64,000 nucleotides of DNA. It comes from Pollutimonas bauzanensis (GTDB taxonomy: Bacteria; Pseudomonadota; Gammaproteobacteria; Burkholderiales; Burkholderiaceae_B). The translations under genes and the position numbers were made by a program. The stretch spans positions 1 through 64,000 of the forward strand of contig NZ_FQXE01000019.1 in the NCBI RefSeq assembly GCF_900129885.1. The letters are read 5' to 3'. Every line of letters starts with the position of its first letter. Within the stretch, counting starts at the first letter, position 1. Shown here in pieces: positions 47,659 to 58,243 of this stretch. The notes beneath the pieces are model-generated. The model did no database searches, had not been told where the DNA came from, and saw nothing but the letters and a program-made list of their open reading frames with translations.

Positions 47659-49452
47659 TTATTTATCATCGACCTGCAGGATGGCCAGGAAGGCCTCCTG
47701 AGGGATTTCCACGTTGCCGACCTGCTTCATGCGTTTCTTGCCGGCCTTCTGCTTTTCAAGCAGCTTCTTCTTGCGGGAAATGTCGCCACCATAACACTTC
47801 GCCAGCACGTTCTTGCGCAATGCCTTGACGTTTTCGCGGGCGACCACTTCGGCGCCTATCGCCGCCTGGATGGCGATATCGAACATCTGGCGCGGTATCA
47901 GCGAGCGCATCTTGGAGACGACTTCGCGGCCGCGATACCTGGCGTTGGAGCGATGCACCATCATGGACAAGGCATCGACGCGATCGCCGTTGATCAGCAG
48001 ATCGACGCGAACCACGTCCGCCGACCGGTATTCCTTGAACTCGTAGTCCATGGAGGCATAGCCGCGCGAGACCGACTTGAGCTTGTCGAAGAAATCCAGC
48101 ACGATCTCGGCCAGGGGCATTTCGTACATCAGGTGCACCTGGCGCCCGTGATAGGTCATGTTGAGCTGCACGCCGCGCTTGACCATGCACAGGGACATGA
48201 CGGGCCCCACGTACTCCTGGGGCATGAACAGGGTGACCGTGACGATGGGCTCGCGGATTTCGGTGATGTTGCCGACCTCGGGCATGCGCGAAGGGCTTTC
48301 TATCATCAGCCGGGAGCCATCGCGGGTCTCGACCTCGTACACCACGGTGGGCGCCGTGGTGATGATGTCCATGTCGAATTCGCGTTCCAGGCGTTCCTGG
48401 ACGATTTCCATGTGCAGCAGGCCCAGGAAGCCGCAACGAAAGCCAAAGCCCAGCGCCTGCGACACTTCAGGCTCGAACATCAGCGACGAATCGTTAAGCT
48501 TGAGCTTGTCGAGCGAATCGCGCAACTGATCGTATTCGCTGCTTTCGACCGGATACAGGCCGGCGAAGACCTGCGGCTTGACCTCTTTGAAGCCCGGCAG
48601 TGCCGTTGCGGCGGGCCGGCCCGCCAAGGTGATGGTGTCGCCCACTTTGGCGTGCTCGAGTTCCTTGATGCCGGCTATCACGAAACCCACTTCGCCCGCC
48701 GACAATTCCTTGCGGGGCTCCGATTTGGGCGTGAATACGCCGATATGCTCGCATAAATGGGTGAAACCCGCAGCCATCAGCAGGATTTTGTCCTTGGGCC
48801 TGAGCACGCCGTTGACGATGCGCACCAGCATGACGACCCCGACGTAGTTGTCGAACCACGAATCGATGATCAAGGCCTGCAGCGGCTCGGCCGGATCGCC
48901 CACGGGCGGCGGAATCCTGGCGACGATGGTTTCCAGGATGTCGTCTATGCCCATGCCGGTCTTGGCGCTGCACAGGATAGCGTCCGAGGCGTCTATGCCT
49001 ATGACGTCCTCGACTTCCTGGCGGGCGCCTTCCGGGTCGGCCGAGGGCAGGTCCATCTTGTTCAGGACGGGAACCACCTCGACGCCCAGCTCGATGGCGG
49101 TGTAGCAGTTGGCCACGGTCTGGGCCTCGACGCCCTGGGTGGCGTCGACCACCAGCAGCGCGCCCTCGCAGGCCGACAGGGAACGGCTGACCTCGTAGGA
49201 GAAATCCACGTGCCCCGGGGTATCGATGAGATTGAAGGCGTAGACCTTGCCGTCCCTGGCCTTGTAGCTGAGCGCGGCGGTCTGGGCCTTGATGGTAATG
49301 CCCCGTTCGCGCTCGATATCCATGGAATCGAGGACCTGCGAGGACATTTCACGATCGGCCAATCCTCCGCAACGATGGATCAGGCGATCGGCTAGCGTGG
49401 ACTTGCCGTGGTCAATATGAGCAATGATGGAAAAGTTGCGGATGTGATCCAT
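47659..49452 (-). CDS. lepA: Elongation factor 4 (LepA)
   Basis: Translation GTPase that back-translocates stalled ribosomes. The 597 residues begin [20 protein letters not shown] (G1), with [23 protein letters not shown] and the C-terminal CTD containing [17 protein letters not shown], diagnostic of LepA. The ATG at 49452 gives exactly the usual length; a longer frame to 49524 runs into the degP terminator region and is rejected. It is co-directional with degP upstream. Confidence 0.98.
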   Translation of the reverse strand: MDHIRNFSIIAHIDHGKSTLADRLIHRCGGLADREMSSQVLDSMDIERERGITIKAQTAALSYKARDGKVYAFNLIDTPGHVDFSYEVSRSLSACEGALLVVDATQGVEAQTVANCYTAIELGVEVVPVLNKMDLPSADPEGARQEVEDVIGIDASDAILCSAKTGMGIDDILETIVARIPPPVGDPAEPLQALIIDSWFDNYVGVVMLVRIVNGVLRPKDKILLMAAGFTHLCEHIGVFTPKSEPRKELSAGEVGFVIAGIKELEHAKVGDTITLAGRPAATALPGFKEVKPQVFAGLYPVESSEYDQLRDSLDKLKLNDSSLMFEPEVSQALGFGFRCGFLGLLHMEIVQERLEREFDMDIITTAPTVVYEVETRDGSRLMIESPSRMPEVGNITEIREPIVTVTLFMPQEYVGPVMSLCMVKRGVQLNMTYHGRQVHLMYEMPLAEIVLDFFDKLKSVSRGYASMDYEFKEYRSADVVRVDLLINGDRVDALSMMVHRSNARYRGREVVSKMRSLIPRQMFDIAIQAAIGAEVVARENVKALRKNVLAKCYGGDISRKKKLLEKQKAGKKRMKQVGNVEIPQEAFLAILQVDDK

Positions 49453-49507
49453 AAACCGGAAAAAAGAAGCCCACCAGACTACATGAGCGGATATTAAAGG
49501 GAACATG

Positions 49508-49539
49508 AAAAAGGGGCGCGCCAAGGGCGCCCCCCTTTT
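49508..49539 (-). terminator. Terminator after degP
   Basis: A GC-rich stem with A/T-run flanks (aaggggcgc at 49511-49519 pairing with gcgccccctt-type sequence at 49527-49537) lies between the degP stop and the lepA start. On the minus strand it is followed by five T residues. The arms differ by two unpaired C residues. Confidence 0.55.
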
Positions 49540-49570
49540 GCTGTCGAGCCATTTTAGCTGTTTCTGGGGA

Positions 49571-51070
49571 TTATTTTCCGGGCGTGATGGTTACCCACTG
49601 AGATTGATCGCCGCGCATCACCAGCACGGCCGCCGCGCGGGATTTATCCAGCCCCGCGACAAGCTTCGCATACTGGTCGGGCCCGGTGACATCCGTGTCG
49701 TTGACCGTGAGTATGATGTCGCCCGGGGCCAGGCCGGCGGTCGCCGCCGGTTCCTGGACTTCGGTGACCTGCACGCCGCCCGTGATCTTCTGCTTGCTGC
49801 GGACCGCTTCGGATACCGGGCTGACTTTCAGGCCCAGCGCATCGACGGGGGCCGTCTTGGGCGCCTGCGGCTCTTCGGTGTCGGTTTCGCTTTCAGCCGC
49901 CGGCATATCGCCCACCTTGATCTGCAGGGTGACCGTCTTGCCCTTGCGCCATACTTCCATGGGCACGCGCTTGCCGGGCTTGGTGGCGCCGACGATGCGC
50001 GGCAGATCGGTCATGTGGGTAATGGCCTTGCCGTCGAATCGGGTAATGACGTCGCCCGAGCGTATGCCTGCGTCGTCCGCGGGACCGCCCTGCTCGACAT
50101 TGCTGACCATGGCGCCTTCGGCCTTGGCCAGGCCGATGGCCTTGCCGACTTCGTCCGAGACCGGCCCGATCTGCACACCGATGCGTCCGCGCGTCACCTT
50201 GCCATGCGCCTTGAGCTGCTCAACCACCCGCATGACTTCGTCTATCGGTATGGCCAGGGAAATTCCCATGAAGCCGCCGCTTTGCGAAATGATCTGGGAA
50301 TTCACCCCCACCACCTGGCCGGCCAGGTCGATGAGCGGGCCGCCGGAATTACCGGGGTTGACCGCCACGTCCGTCTGGATGAAGGGCAGGTAATCGCCGG
50401 TATCGCGATTGATGGCGCTGACTATGCCCGACGTAACGGTGGAGTCCAGGCCGAAAGGCGAGCCGATAGCCAATACCCATTGCCCTTTCTTGAGCTTGTT
50501 GGAATCGCCTATGGGCAATGGCGGCAGGTCCTTGGCGTCGATCTTGAGCAGCGCCACGTCGGTGCGCGCGTCGGTGCCTATGATCTTGGCCTTGTATTCC
50601 TTGCCGGAGGTCATGGTCACGAAAATCCCGTTGGATTTGGCGACCACGTGATTGTTGGTCAGGATGTAGCCATCGCTGGAAATGATGAAGCCCGATCCCA
50701 CGCCGCGCGGCACGGTGCGTTCTTTTTCCTGGGGAGTGGGAGTGGGCGTATTGCGCTGGCGCGGGCCCGGCATGCCGGGCGGCACGAAGTCGGGGCCGAA
50801 AAACCAGCGGAACATATCGTAGGGGTCGTTGCCGTTGGGACCCATGGCGGGATTGCGCACCGGCACGGATTCCGTCGTGCGGATATTGACCACGGAGCCT
50901 TCGGTTTTATCCACCACCGCGGTAAAGTCAGGCACGGTCAAGGTCGGCACAGCAGCCGTCTGGGCGCTGGCCACACCGCCCAGCGGCGAAACAGCAAGCA
51001 GCAGGCTCGCCGACGCACACGCCATCATCCGTTTGATTTTGCTATTGCCTACATGGGTAGAAAGCATCAT
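49571..51070 (-). CDS. degP: DegP/MucD-like periplasmic serine protease
   Basis: Do-family protease for misfolded envelope proteins. The 499 residues comprise a signal segment (cleavage after about SVASAQ-type sequence near 36), trypsin-like domain with His141 (TNNHVV), Asp171 (DVALLK) and Ser242 (GNSGGPL), and two PDZ domains (about 270-370 and 400-490). It lies at the end of the rpoE-rseA-rseB set, the mucD position, so it is likely a target of that sigma factor. Two adjacent ATGs are possible starts. Confidence 0.93.
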   Translation of the reverse strand: MMLSTHVGNSKIKRMMACASASLLLAVSPLGGVASAQTAAVPTLTVPDFTAVVDKTEGSVVNIRTTESVPVRNPAMGPNGNDPYDMFRWFFGPDFVPPGMPGPRQRNTPTPTPQEKERTVPRGVGSGFIISSDGYILTNNHVVAKSNGIFVTMTSGKEYKAKIIGTDARTDVALLKIDAKDLPPLPIGDSNKLKKGQWVLAIGSPFGLDSTVTSGIVSAINRDTGDYLPFIQTDVAVNPGNSGGPLIDLAGQVVGVNSQIISQSGGFMGISLAIPIDEVMRVVEQLKAHGKVTRGRIGVQIGPVSDEVGKAIGLAKAEGAMVSNVEQGGPADDAGIRSGDVITRFDGKAITHMTDLPRIVGATKPGKRVPMEVWRKGKTVTLQIKVGDMPAAESETDTEEPQAPKTAPVDALGLKVSPVSEAVRSKQKITGGVQVTEVQEPAATAGLAPGDIILTVNDTDVTGPDQYAKLVAGLDKSRAAAVLVMRGDQSQWVTITPGK

Positions 51071-51094
51071 GAAACTCCTAGGTTGAAATCAAGT

Positions 51095-52156
51095 TTATTT
51101 GTGCCCGGCCTGCGGCACGTATTCCGTGTGTTCGGCAATTTCGCGCAGGGTCGCCGACGGAACCTCGCCCAGCGCCGTCAGCCAGTAATCGTCGATGCGC
51201 GTCCGGAAGACGTTCATGGCGCCCCTGTGCATGGCCCCCTTGGCCAGGGGGCTGTCGTGGGCGGCATCGAAGGGCTCTATGAATACCGATATGGCGGCCA
51301 TGCCGTCGGACACCACCAGCTGGCTCACTTTCTTGCCGGCCTTCATGGGACGCGATACCTGGGTAAGCGCCTGGAAACCGCGAGGGAGCGGGATGCGCCA
51401 GCCCTCTTTCGGCAGGTCGATGACGCTCATCGGGGTTTCAAGCACTTTCCAGGCGCGGGTATCCCAGTTCGACGCCAGGTCTTCGGAAGCCGCCTTGCTG
51501 CCTATTTGCAGGCTGGTGAATGCGATCTGGTCGATGACGCCCTGGTCGCCGCTCACGGTTTGCGCCTTCAGGAGCAAATGGGTTTTGGTGTCGGTACAGA
51601 TGCGGTAGCCGTAGCGATGGCCGTCCTTGGGTATCAATTCGACTATCGTGCACTCGCGCCCGGCGATGCGGTTGGGCGCGACCCCGGTCTTGATCGAATA
51701 ATTATCGGCGAGGTTCCTGCCGTCGTTCAGGAGCAGGGCCGGGAAGCGGTCGCCATGCCTGCGCTCGAGCACGATAAGCTTTTTTTCAGGGACGAGGCAT
51801 TGGGTGATGTCGTTGTGCCTGAGGTATTCGCGCGGGGCGCCGTCGAGCATTTCAATGCGCTCGCGCTCCCCCGTGCCGTCGACGATATGGATAATGCGCG
51901 AGGACGCCATGGTGGCGCCCTGCTGATAGGTGTAGACGCCGGAATAATCCAGGCTGCGGGCGGCGGCCTGCACTTTCTGCAACAGCGCGACGCCCGGGTC
52001 GAGCGCCAGGCCCTGGGGATTGCCCGCGGCCAGGGCGGACTGCGCCAGCACGCAGGCGGCCGCCACGACCAGCACTTGATACATCCTGTTGATATCCATG
52101 CGTTGCGGCCGGCGATGCAGTTGCGAGCGCGCGCTTGTGTGCCAGACCACCCCCAT
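51095..52156 (-). CDS. rseB: Sigma-E regulatory protein RseB/MucB
   Basis: Periplasmic protein that shields RseA from cleavage until outer-membrane stress. The MucB/RseB domain (SLDYSGVYTYQQGATMASSR and later SVIDLPKEGWRIPLPRGFQA) identifies it. Two starts are possible. The ATG at 52156 overlaps the rseA stop (TAATG), giving 353 residues with a 30-residue n-region. The ATG at 52099 gives 334 residues and a normal signal peptide (YQVLVVAAACVLAQSALA). The overlap favours the first, the signal peptide the second. Confidence 0.88.
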   Translation of the reverse strand: MGVVWHTSARSQLHRRPQRMDINRMYQVLVVAAACVLAQSALAAGNPQGLALDPGVALLQKVQAAARSLDYSGVYTYQQGATMASSRIIHIVDGTGERERIEMLDGAPREYLRHNDITQCLVPEKKLIVLERRHGDRFPALLLNDGRNLADNYSIKTGVAPNRIAGRECTIVELIPKDGHRYGYRICTDTKTHLLLKAQTVSGDQGVIDQIAFTSLQIGSKAASEDLASNWDTRAWKVLETPMSVIDLPKEGWRIPLPRGFQALTQVSRPMKAGKKVSQLVVSDGMAAISVFIEPFDAAHDSPLAKGAMHRGAMNVFRTRIDDYWLTALGEVPSATLREIAEHTEYVPQAGHK

Positions 52157-52659
52157 TACCTGGACACCCCCGAATCGAACGATACCTGGCGCACGGCGCT
52201 GGACCCCGAGATTTCCCTATGGGCATCCAGGTAATCGCGCAGGCCGGGGTCTTCGGCGGCGCTGGCCACGACCTGCACCGCGGCGGGCCCGCTGGCCTCG
52301 GAACCGGAAAAATACGGCAAGGCCACCCAGACTACCGTGGCCACCGCGGCGGCAATCGCCAGGCCGGACAAGCCCACGCGCACGGGGCTGTGGCCGTGCA
52401 GATTACGCGGCGCGACAATGGAGGCCTCGGCGTCGATCGCCTTGGAGACGCGGGCGTAGAAGAAATCGCTGGGCTTGATGGCCAGGTCCGGGTTGCGCAA
52501 TACATCGCCAATAAGATGATAGGTATCCCATACCTGCCTGCCATAGGGGCTGTCCAGGTCTTCGGGGCGTATCTCGGCTTCCCCGTCTATCCAGGTGGAT
52601 ACGGAGGCTTCCCACGATGCCTCTTCGTGGTCGCGCCTGGCTTGATCGGCAACTTGCAT
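52156..52659 (-). CDS. rseA: Anti-sigma-E factor RseA/MucA
   Basis: Single-pass inner-membrane anti-sigma factor holding RpoE. The 167 residues have the cytoplasmic anti-sigma domain (WEASVSTWIDGEAEI and WDTYHLIGDVLRN), a membrane segment at about 96-117 (GLSGLAIAAAVATVVWVALP) and a short periplasmic tail for RseB binding. The ATG at 52659 has AAGGAG eight bases upstream; a GTG two codons earlier is too close to it. It lies 12 bases after rpoE and overlaps the rseB start. Confidence 0.9.
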   Translation of the reverse strand: MQVADQARRDHEEASWEASVSTWIDGEAEIRPEDLDSPYGRQVWDTYHLIGDVLRNPDLAIKPSDFFYARVSKAIDAEASIVAPRNLHGHSPVRVGLSGLAIAAAVATVVWVALPYFSGSEASGPAAVQVVASAAEDPGLRDYLDAHREISGSSAVRQVSFDSGVSR

Positions 52660-52671
52660 TTTCACAACTCC

Positions 52672-53271
52672 TTACCAGCGACGCTCGGGATCATTGCCCA
52701 AGACGGGTCGCAATTGCGCTGCTATGGCTTCCCGGGCGCGAAAGATGCGCGAGCGGACCGTACCAATGGGACATCCCATGCTCAGCGCGATGTCTTCGTA
52801 GCTCATACCTTCAATTTCCCGCAAGACGATAGCGGTGCGCAAATCCTCGGGCAGGGTATGGATGGCGGCATTGACCGTTTCGACGATCTGCCGGCTCGCC
52901 AGTACCGACTCCGGGGTGCTGATGTCAGTTAGGTTGTCAATCGGGCTAAAAGTTTCACCATCTTCCGTTTCAATTGCATTTGGCGTGCTCGGGCGGCGTC
53001 CGTTGGCCACTTGCCAGTTGCGCGCGGTATTGATGGCGATGCGATACAGCCAGGTGTAAAAGGCGCTGTCGCCGCGGAACTGCGGCAAGGCCCTGTAAGC
53101 CTTGATGAATGCTTCCTGGGCGACGTCTTCGACCTCGGACGGGTCGCGCACCATGCGCGACAACAGCCGCATGATCTTGCGCTGATATTTCAGCACCAGC
53201 AGATCGAACGCCCGCTTGTCGCCGCGTTGAACGCGGGCGACCAATTCAGCGTCTACGTCACGTTCGCTCAT
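52672..53271 (-). CDS. rpoE: RNA polymerase sigma-E factor
   Basis: ECF sigma factor for envelope stress, 199 residues. Region 2 shows VRDPSEVEDVAQEAFIKAYR and FRGDSAFYTWLYRIAINTAR; region 4 shows LPEDLRTAIVLREIEGMSYE and MGCPIGTVRSRIFRAREAI, both typical of RpoE/AlgU. It precedes its anti-sigma rseA. Its ATG overlaps the stop of the small membrane-protein gene upstream (ATGA), so it is coupled to that gene and to fabF. Confidence 0.97.
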   Translation of the reverse strand: MSERDVDAELVARVQRGDKRAFDLLVLKYQRKIMRLLSRMVRDPSEVEDVAQEAFIKAYRALPQFRGDSAFYTWLYRIAINTARNWQVANGRRPSTPNAIETEDGETFSPIDNLTDISTPESVLASRQIVETVNAAIHTLPEDLRTAIVLREIEGMSYEDIALSMGCPIGTVRSRIFRAREAIAAQLRPVLGNDPERRW

Positions 53272-53681
53272 AGGCTTTCCTTGCGCAGGATGCGGACGGG
53301 CCTGGCGGCCTGTCCGGCAATGTGTACGCGCAGCGCGCGCCACGCCCGCCGCGGCACGCCGGCTCTCCAGACCACCAGTTCCAGCGGCCGCTGGCGTTCA
53401 CTGGCATCGGCATCCTGGAACCGGAGCGTTATCCATGCGAACGCAGGCCAGGCATGGGTAAGGTACATGGTTTTTCTTGTCCCGGATAGCGCGACCTCCC
53501 AAAGACCGCAATCGCGCAGGGACAGTGTACCCGCAAGAGCGCGGGAATTGATTATCCGGCAAATGACCCATGCGGCGGCCAGCGCCGGAACCGGATAGGC
53601 GGCGGCCGGCGCCGCCTGGCCGCCGCCCAGCAGCGGCAGGCCGGCATAGAGCAGGCAGGAAGCGCCGCCCGCGACCGCCAC
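53268..53681 (-). CDS. Small membrane protein between fabF and rpoE, possibly YgfX-like
   Basis: About 137 residues from a GTG at 53681. The same frame stays open to 53769, adding up to about 28 plausible codons (including LERPITLVGQWP) but with no ATG, GTG or TTG, so a CTG start near 53753 or this GTG must be used. Hydrophobic segments near residues 1-12 and 25-42 are followed by a basic, Trp-containing soluble half. The layout resembles YgfX/CptA proteins, but this is a weak match by eye. It overlaps the rpoE start. Confidence 0.5.
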   Translation of the reverse strand: MAVAGGASCLLYAGLPLLGGGQAAPAAAYPVPALAAAWVICRIINSRALAGTLSLRDCGLWEVALSGTRKTMYLTHAWPAFAWITLRFQDADASERQRPLELVVWRAGVPRRAWRALRVHIAGQAARPVRILRKESL

Positions 53682-53754
53682 CGCGCCCAGCAGCCCCGCC
53701 CAGCGCGCGCGCCGGACGGGCCATTGCCCGACCAGTGTGATGGGGCGCTCCAGC

Positions 53755-54984
53755 TTAGAGCCTCCGCACTATCATCGACCCGTTGGTGCCGCCAAAACCG
53801 AAGGAATTCGACAGGGCGATGTCGATCTTCATGTCGCGCGCCTGGTTGGCGCAATAATCGAGATCGCATTCAGGATCTTGATTGAAGATGTTGATGGTGG
53901 GCGGCGAGATCTGGTGATAAACCGCCAGCGTGGTGAACACGGCCTCGACCCCGCCCGCGGCGCCCAGAAGGTGGCCCGTCATGGATTTTGTGGAATTGAC
54001 CACCAGTTTCCTGGCATGGTCGCCGAAAGCCAGCTTGAGCGCTTCGGTTTCGTTTTTGTCGCCCAGCGGCGTGGAGGTGCCGTGCGCATTGACATAACTG
54101 ATTTCGTCCGCGTTGATCCCGCCATTGCGCAGGGCGTTGACCACGCCGCGCCGGGGGCCGTCGCGATCGGGCGAGGTAATGTGGTAGGCGTCGGAGCTCA
54201 TGCCGTAGCCGGCGAATTCGCCGTATATGCGCGCGCCGCGCTTGCGCGCATGTTCGTATTCCTCGAGCACCAGGGCTCCCGCGCCCTCGCCCAGCACGAA
54301 ACCGTCGCGGTCGCGGTCCCAGGGCCGCGAGGCCGTGGCGGGATCGTCATTGCGGGTGGACAGCGCGCGCATGGCGGCGAAGCCGCCTATGCCCAGCGGC
54401 GATACGGTCGATTCGGCGCCGCCGGCCACCATGACGTCGGCGTCGCCGTACTCGATGAGCCGCGCCGCGTCGCCTATGGAATGCAGGCCGGTGGTGCACG
54501 CGGAAACCACCGCGTAGCTGGGGCCCTTGAGCCCGAGCATGATGGACAATTGGCCCGAAATGAGGTTGATCAGCGAGGCCGGCACGAAGAACGGCGATAT
54601 CCGGCGCGCGCCGCGCTCGAGGTAGTCGACCTGCTGTTCCTCGATGCGGGGCAGCCCGCCTATGCCCGAACCGATAATCGTGCCGATGCGCTCGGCATTG
54701 GCCTCGGTGACTTCCAGGCCGGCATCGCGCCAGGCCTGGGCGCCCGCCGCCACGCCATAATGGATGAAGGTATCCATCTGCTTGGCTTCCTTGGCGGACA
54801 TATACTGCGTGACATCGAAATCCTTGACTTCACCCGCTATCTGGGCGTTAAACGTCGACGGGTCAAAGCGCGAGATACGCCCTATGCCCGAGCGCCCATT
54901 AACGATATTGTCCCATGCGCTGTCAATATCGCTGCCGACCGGGGAAACAATACCAAGGCCGGTAATGACGACACGTCGTTTCAC
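53755..54984 (-). CDS. fabF: 3-oxoacyl-ACP synthase II
   Basis: Condensing enzyme KAS II elongating acyl-ACP, 409 residues. Catalytic residues lie in SACTTGLHSIGDA (Cys), YVNAHGTSTPLGDKNE (His) and TKSMTGHLLGAAGGVE (His), with the C-terminal NSFGFGGTNGS. The start is a GTG preceded by AGGAG six bases upstream. It is downstream of acpP (153-bp gap) and ends the fab cluster. Confidence 0.97.
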   Translation of the reverse strand: MKRRVVITGLGIVSPVGSDIDSAWDNIVNGRSGIGRISRFDPSTFNAQIAGEVKDFDVTQYMSAKEAKQMDTFIHYGVAAGAQAWRDAGLEVTEANAERIGTIIGSGIGGLPRIEEQQVDYLERGARRISPFFVPASLINLISGQLSIMLGLKGPSYAVVSACTTGLHSIGDAARLIEYGDADVMVAGGAESTVSPLGIGGFAAMRALSTRNDDPATASRPWDRDRDGFVLGEGAGALVLEEYEHARKRGARIYGEFAGYGMSSDAYHITSPDRDGPRRGVVNALRNGGINADEISYVNAHGTSTPLGDKNETEALKLAFGDHARKLVVNSTKSMTGHLLGAAGGVEAVFTTLAVYHQISPPTINIFNQDPECDLDYCANQARDMKIDIALSNSFGFGGTNGSMIVRRL

Positions 54985-55137
54985 GGATGACTCCTAAAAT
55001 AAAAAAGCGGCTTAAAGTGGATGGACGCGCTGCCACGCCAAACCCTGAACAGATTCGGCCGAACAGCGGGACTATCCCCTAGAAACCGCCTCGAGGTGGA
55101 GTTCCGGAATACCGGACTCGCACCTGGAATGTTGAAA

Positions 55138-55377
55138 TTACTGCTTGCTGTGCGACGAAATGTAGTCAACAGCTTGCTGAACCGTCGTGATTTTCTCGGC
55201 CTCTTCGTCCGGAATTTCGGTTTCGAATTCGTCTTCGAGTGCCATCACGAGCTCGACCATATCGAGCGAATCGGCACCGAGGTCGTCAAGGAAGGAAGAT
55301 TCGTTCTTGATCTCGGCTTCGTTGACGCCAAGTTGTTCAGCGACGATCTTCTTGACGCGCTGTTCGATGCTTTCCAT
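55138..55377 (-). CDS. acpP: Acyl carrier protein
   Basis: Carrier of growing acyl chains, 79 residues, acidic, with the phosphopantetheine attachment Ser37 in [18 protein letters not shown]. It begins [18 protein letters not shown]. It lies between fabG (192 bp upstream) and fabF, the conserved place. The gap to fabG is AT-rich and could hold a separate acpP promoter. Confidence 0.98.
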   Translation of the reverse strand: MESIEQRVKKIVAEQLGVNEAEIKNESSFLDDLGADSLDMVELVMALEDEFETEIPDEEAEKITTVQQAVDYISSHSKQ

Positions 55378-55569
55378 GCAGATCTCCAAGTGGGAAAAAT
55401 TCCCGCGAATTATAGCCAAACGAAAAAATTATTGGTGCCGGGCTATGACAAAAAAAAACGGTATTACCGGATATGTACGATATTTTGCTTTATTCGTACA
55501 AAACGTCTAGTCGGAATACCTCTGAGACGAACAGATTTTACCCTAGGAGGCAATGGTCTGTTCGGTATA

Positions 55570-56313
55570 TTACATGTACATGCCGCCATTGACATGCAGC
55601 GTCGTGCCTGTGATGTAGCCTGCCTTGGGGCTGGCCAGGAAGGACACGGCATTGGCGATTTCGGCGGCGGCCCCCAGGCGGCCCAGGGGGATTTGCGCGA
55701 GAATGGCCGCCGACTGCGCCTCGTTGAGCGCATGGGTCATATCGGTTTCTATGAAGCCGGGCGCCACGCAATTGACGGTGATATTGCGGCTGCCCAATTC
55801 GCGCGCCAGGGCGCGCGCCATGCCGGCCACGCCGGCCTTGGCAGCGGCGTAATTGGCCTGGCCCGGGTTGCCGCTGGAACCGACGACCGAAGTGATGTTG
55901 ATGATACGGCCCCAGCGCGCCTTCATCATGCTGCGCGTGACAGCGCGCGACAAGCGGAAAACCGCCGACAGGTTGGTATCGATGACGGCCTGCCAGTCAT
56001 CGTCCTTCATGCGCATGGCCAGATTGTCGCGCGTGATGCCGGCGTTGTTGACCAATATATGCGGCCCGCCCTCCTGCCTGCCCAGATCGGCCACCAGGCT
56101 CTCGCAGGCCGCCGCGTCATCCACATTCAGCGCCACGCCGCGTCCGCCGCTGGCGGCCAGCATGTCGCTGATCTGCTGCGCGCCGGACTCGGTGGTCGCA
56201 GTGCCGACCACCTTCGCGCCATGAGCCGCCAGTTCCAGCGCGATGGCCTTGCCTATGCCGCGAGTGGCGCCTGTGACGAGCGCGAGCTTGCCTTCGAGTG
56301 GTTTGTCTTGCAT
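55570..56313 (-). CDS. fabG: 3-oxoacyl-ACP reductase
   Basis: NADPH-dependent short-chain reductase, 247 residues. Seen: the cofactor loop TGATRGIGKAIALELA, LVNNAGITRDNLAMRMKDDDW, catalytic Ser in NITSVVGSSGNPGQ and Tyr-X3-Lys in ANYAAAKAG, and the C-terminal GYITGTTLHVNGGMYM. It starts 5 bases after fabD. A longer frame of 416 codons upstream is a shadow of fabD. Confidence 0.97.
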   Translation of the reverse strand: MQDKPLEGKLALVTGATRGIGKAIALELAAHGAKVVGTATTESGAQQISDMLAASGGRGVALNVDDAAACESLVADLGRQEGGPHILVNNAGITRDNLAMRMKDDDWQAVIDTNLSAVFRLSRAVTRSMMKARWGRIINITSVVGSSGNPGQANYAAAKAGVAGMARALARELGSRNITVNCVAPGFIETDMTHALNEAQSAAILAQIPLGRLGAAAEIANAVSFLASPKAGYITGTTLHVNGGMYM

Positions 56314-56318
56314 GGCGT

Positions 56319-57251
56319 CTACCCTTGTAAAGTTTCCAGAGCGATCTGTAAGGAGGCCGGATCGGTGATGGCCAGGCCGGTCAGGTCGCGATCGATGCGC
56401 TTGGTCAGGCCATTGAGCACCTTGCCCGGGCCGCATTCCACCACATGGGTGATGCCTTGCGCCTTCATGGCCCTTACGGTTTCCACCCAGCGCACGGCAT
56501 GCCAGGCCTGGCGGACCAGCGCGTCCTTGATCGCGGCGGGATCGGCGGGGCTGGCCACGTCTACATTGTTGATCACCGGGATACGGGGGGCGGCCAGGGC
56601 CACGCCGTCCAGCGCCTGCCCGAGGACGGCGGCCGCCGGCTTGAGCAGGCTGGAATGGAAAGGCGCGGAAACAGGCAGCACCAGGGCGCGCTTGGCGCCC
56701 TCGGCCTTGGCCAGTTCGCAGGCCCGCTCGACGGCGTGCTTGTGCCCGGCGATGACCACTTGCGCCGGAGCATTGAAATTTACCGCCTCCACCACTTCGC
56801 CATTGGCCGCGCGCGCGCACAGCGACCTGACGGCATCGTCGTCCAGGCCCAGGATGGCGGCCATGCCGCCGCTGCCCACCGGCACGGCCGCCTGCATGGC
56901 ATCGGCGCGGACCCGGACTATGTGCACCGCGTCATCGAGGCTGAGCGCCTGGGCGGCCGCGAGCGCGGAATACTCGCCCAGGCTGTGGCCGGCCAGCAGT
57001 TCGGGCGGCGCGCCGCCGGCTTCGATCCAGGCGCGGTAGACCGCCACCGCGGCGGTCAGCATGGCGGGCTGGGTGTTGGTGGTGAGATTGAGGTCCTCGG
57101 CGGGCCCCGCGGCGATCAGGGCGGCGAGATCCTGGCCCAAGGCGTCGGAGGCCTGCGCAACGGTGTTCCTGACCGCCGCGTTGCCGGACCAGGCGTCGAG
57201 CATGCCGACAGACTGCGACCCCTGCCCGGGAAAGACAAAAGCTATTTTCAT
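56319..57251 (-). CDS. fabD: Malonyl-CoA:ACP transacylase
   Basis: Supplies malonyl-ACP for chain extension; 310 residues. Catalytic Ser90 in [10 protein letters not shown], His in [14 protein letters not shown], and Gln in [14 protein letters not shown] at the N-terminus are visible. Its start overlaps the fabH stop (ATGA). Length is standard. Confidence 0.97.
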   Translation of the reverse strand: MKIAFVFPGQGSQSVGMLDAWSGNAAVRNTVAQASDALGQDLAALIAAGPAEDLNLTTNTQPAMLTAAVAVYRAWIEAGGAPPELLAGHSLGEYSALAAAQALSLDDAVHIVRVRADAMQAAVPVGSGGMAAILGLDDDAVRSLCARAANGEVVEAVNFNAPAQVVIAGHKHAVERACELAKAEGAKRALVLPVSAPFHSSLLKPAAAVLGQALDGVALAAPRIPVINNVDVASPADPAAIKDALVRQAWHAVRWVETVRAMKAQGITHVVECGPGKVLNGLTKRIDRDLTGLAITDPASLQIALETLQG

Positions 57252-58222
57252 ATTCTTGCCAGCACCGAGCCCCAGGTGAAGCCGCCGCCCACGCCTTGCA
57301 GCATCACCACGTCCCCGGCTTTTATGCGGCCGTCCCGGCGCGCCACGTCGAAGGCCAGCGGCACGCTGGCCGCCGAGGTATTCGCATGGCTGTCCACGGT
57401 AATCACCACCTTGTCCTCGGCTATGCCCAGCTTGCGGCTGAGGAAATTGATGATGCGCACATTCGCCTGGTGAGGCACCATCCAGTCGACCTCATCCAGC
57501 GCGATGCCGGCCTGCTCGCAGACCTCGTGCGCCGATTTGGCCAGGCAATTCACGGCAAGCTTGAATACCGCCTGGCCGTCCATGCGCAGGAAGGGATCGC
57601 CCGTCACCTTGCCGTGCGCGACGTTGCCGGCGGCGCACAGGATTTTCATCTGGCTGCCATCGGCATTCAGCTGGGCCGCGATGATGCCGGGCTCGGCCGA
57701 CGCCCGGACCACGACCGCGCCCGCGCCGTCGCCGAACAGCACGCAGGTGCCGCGGTCGTTCCAGTCGAGAATGCTGGAGAACACTTCGGCGCCTATGACC
57801 AGCGCCGTCTTGGCGCGCCCCGCCTGTATGAAGGCATCGGCGGTGGTCAGCGCATAGACGAAGCCGCTGCATACGGCCTGGATGTCGAAGGCGGCCCCGC
57901 CCTTGGCGCCCAGGTTGGCCTGCACCAGGCAGGCGGTGCTGGGAAACACGAAGTCGGGAGTGGAGGTGGCGACGATGATGAGGTCGACCTCATCGGCCGT
58001 TATGCCGGCGTCTTCCAGCGCGGCCTGCGCCGCCCGGGTGGCCAGCTGGCTGGTCGTCATGCCCGGATCGGCAATATGGCGCTGGCGGATGCCGGTGCGC
58101 TCGACAATCCAGGTGTCGGAGGTTTCGATCTGGCGCGTCGCCAGGTCAGCGGCCAGTTCGTCGTTGGATACGACACGGGGAGGCAAATAGCCGCCGGACC
58201 CTATTATTTTGGCATAAGGCAT
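57248..58222 (-). CDS. fabH: 3-oxoacyl-ACP synthase III
   Basis: KAS III starting fatty-acid synthesis from acetyl-CoA and malonyl-ACP; 324 residues. Catalytic Cys118 in [11 protein letters not shown], His in [10 protein letters not shown] and Asn in [14 protein letters not shown] are present. It lies 21 bp after plsX. Confidence 0.97.
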   Translation of the reverse strand: MPYAKIIGSGGYLPPRVVSNDELAADLATRQIETSDTWIVERTGIRQRHIADPGMTTSQLATRAAQAALEDAGITADEVDLIIVATSTPDFVFPSTACLVQANLGAKGGAAFDIQAVCSGFVYALTTADAFIQAGRAKTALVIGAEVFSSILDWNDRGTCVLFGDGAGAVVVRASAEPGIIAAQLNADGSQMKILCAAGNVAHGKVTGDPFLRMDGQAVFKLAVNCLAKSAHEVCEQAGIALDEVDWMVPHQANVRIINFLSRKLGIAEDKVVITVDSHANTSAASVPLAFDVARRDGRIKAGDVVMLQGVGGGFTWGSVLARI

Positions 58223-58243
58223 AGTAGCTTCCAGACACCTGAG

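Noticed and set aside
49505-52234. 909-codon open frame antisense to degP and rseB
   Set aside because: His/Gly/Arg-rich shadow spanning several real genes; no domain and no conserved start.
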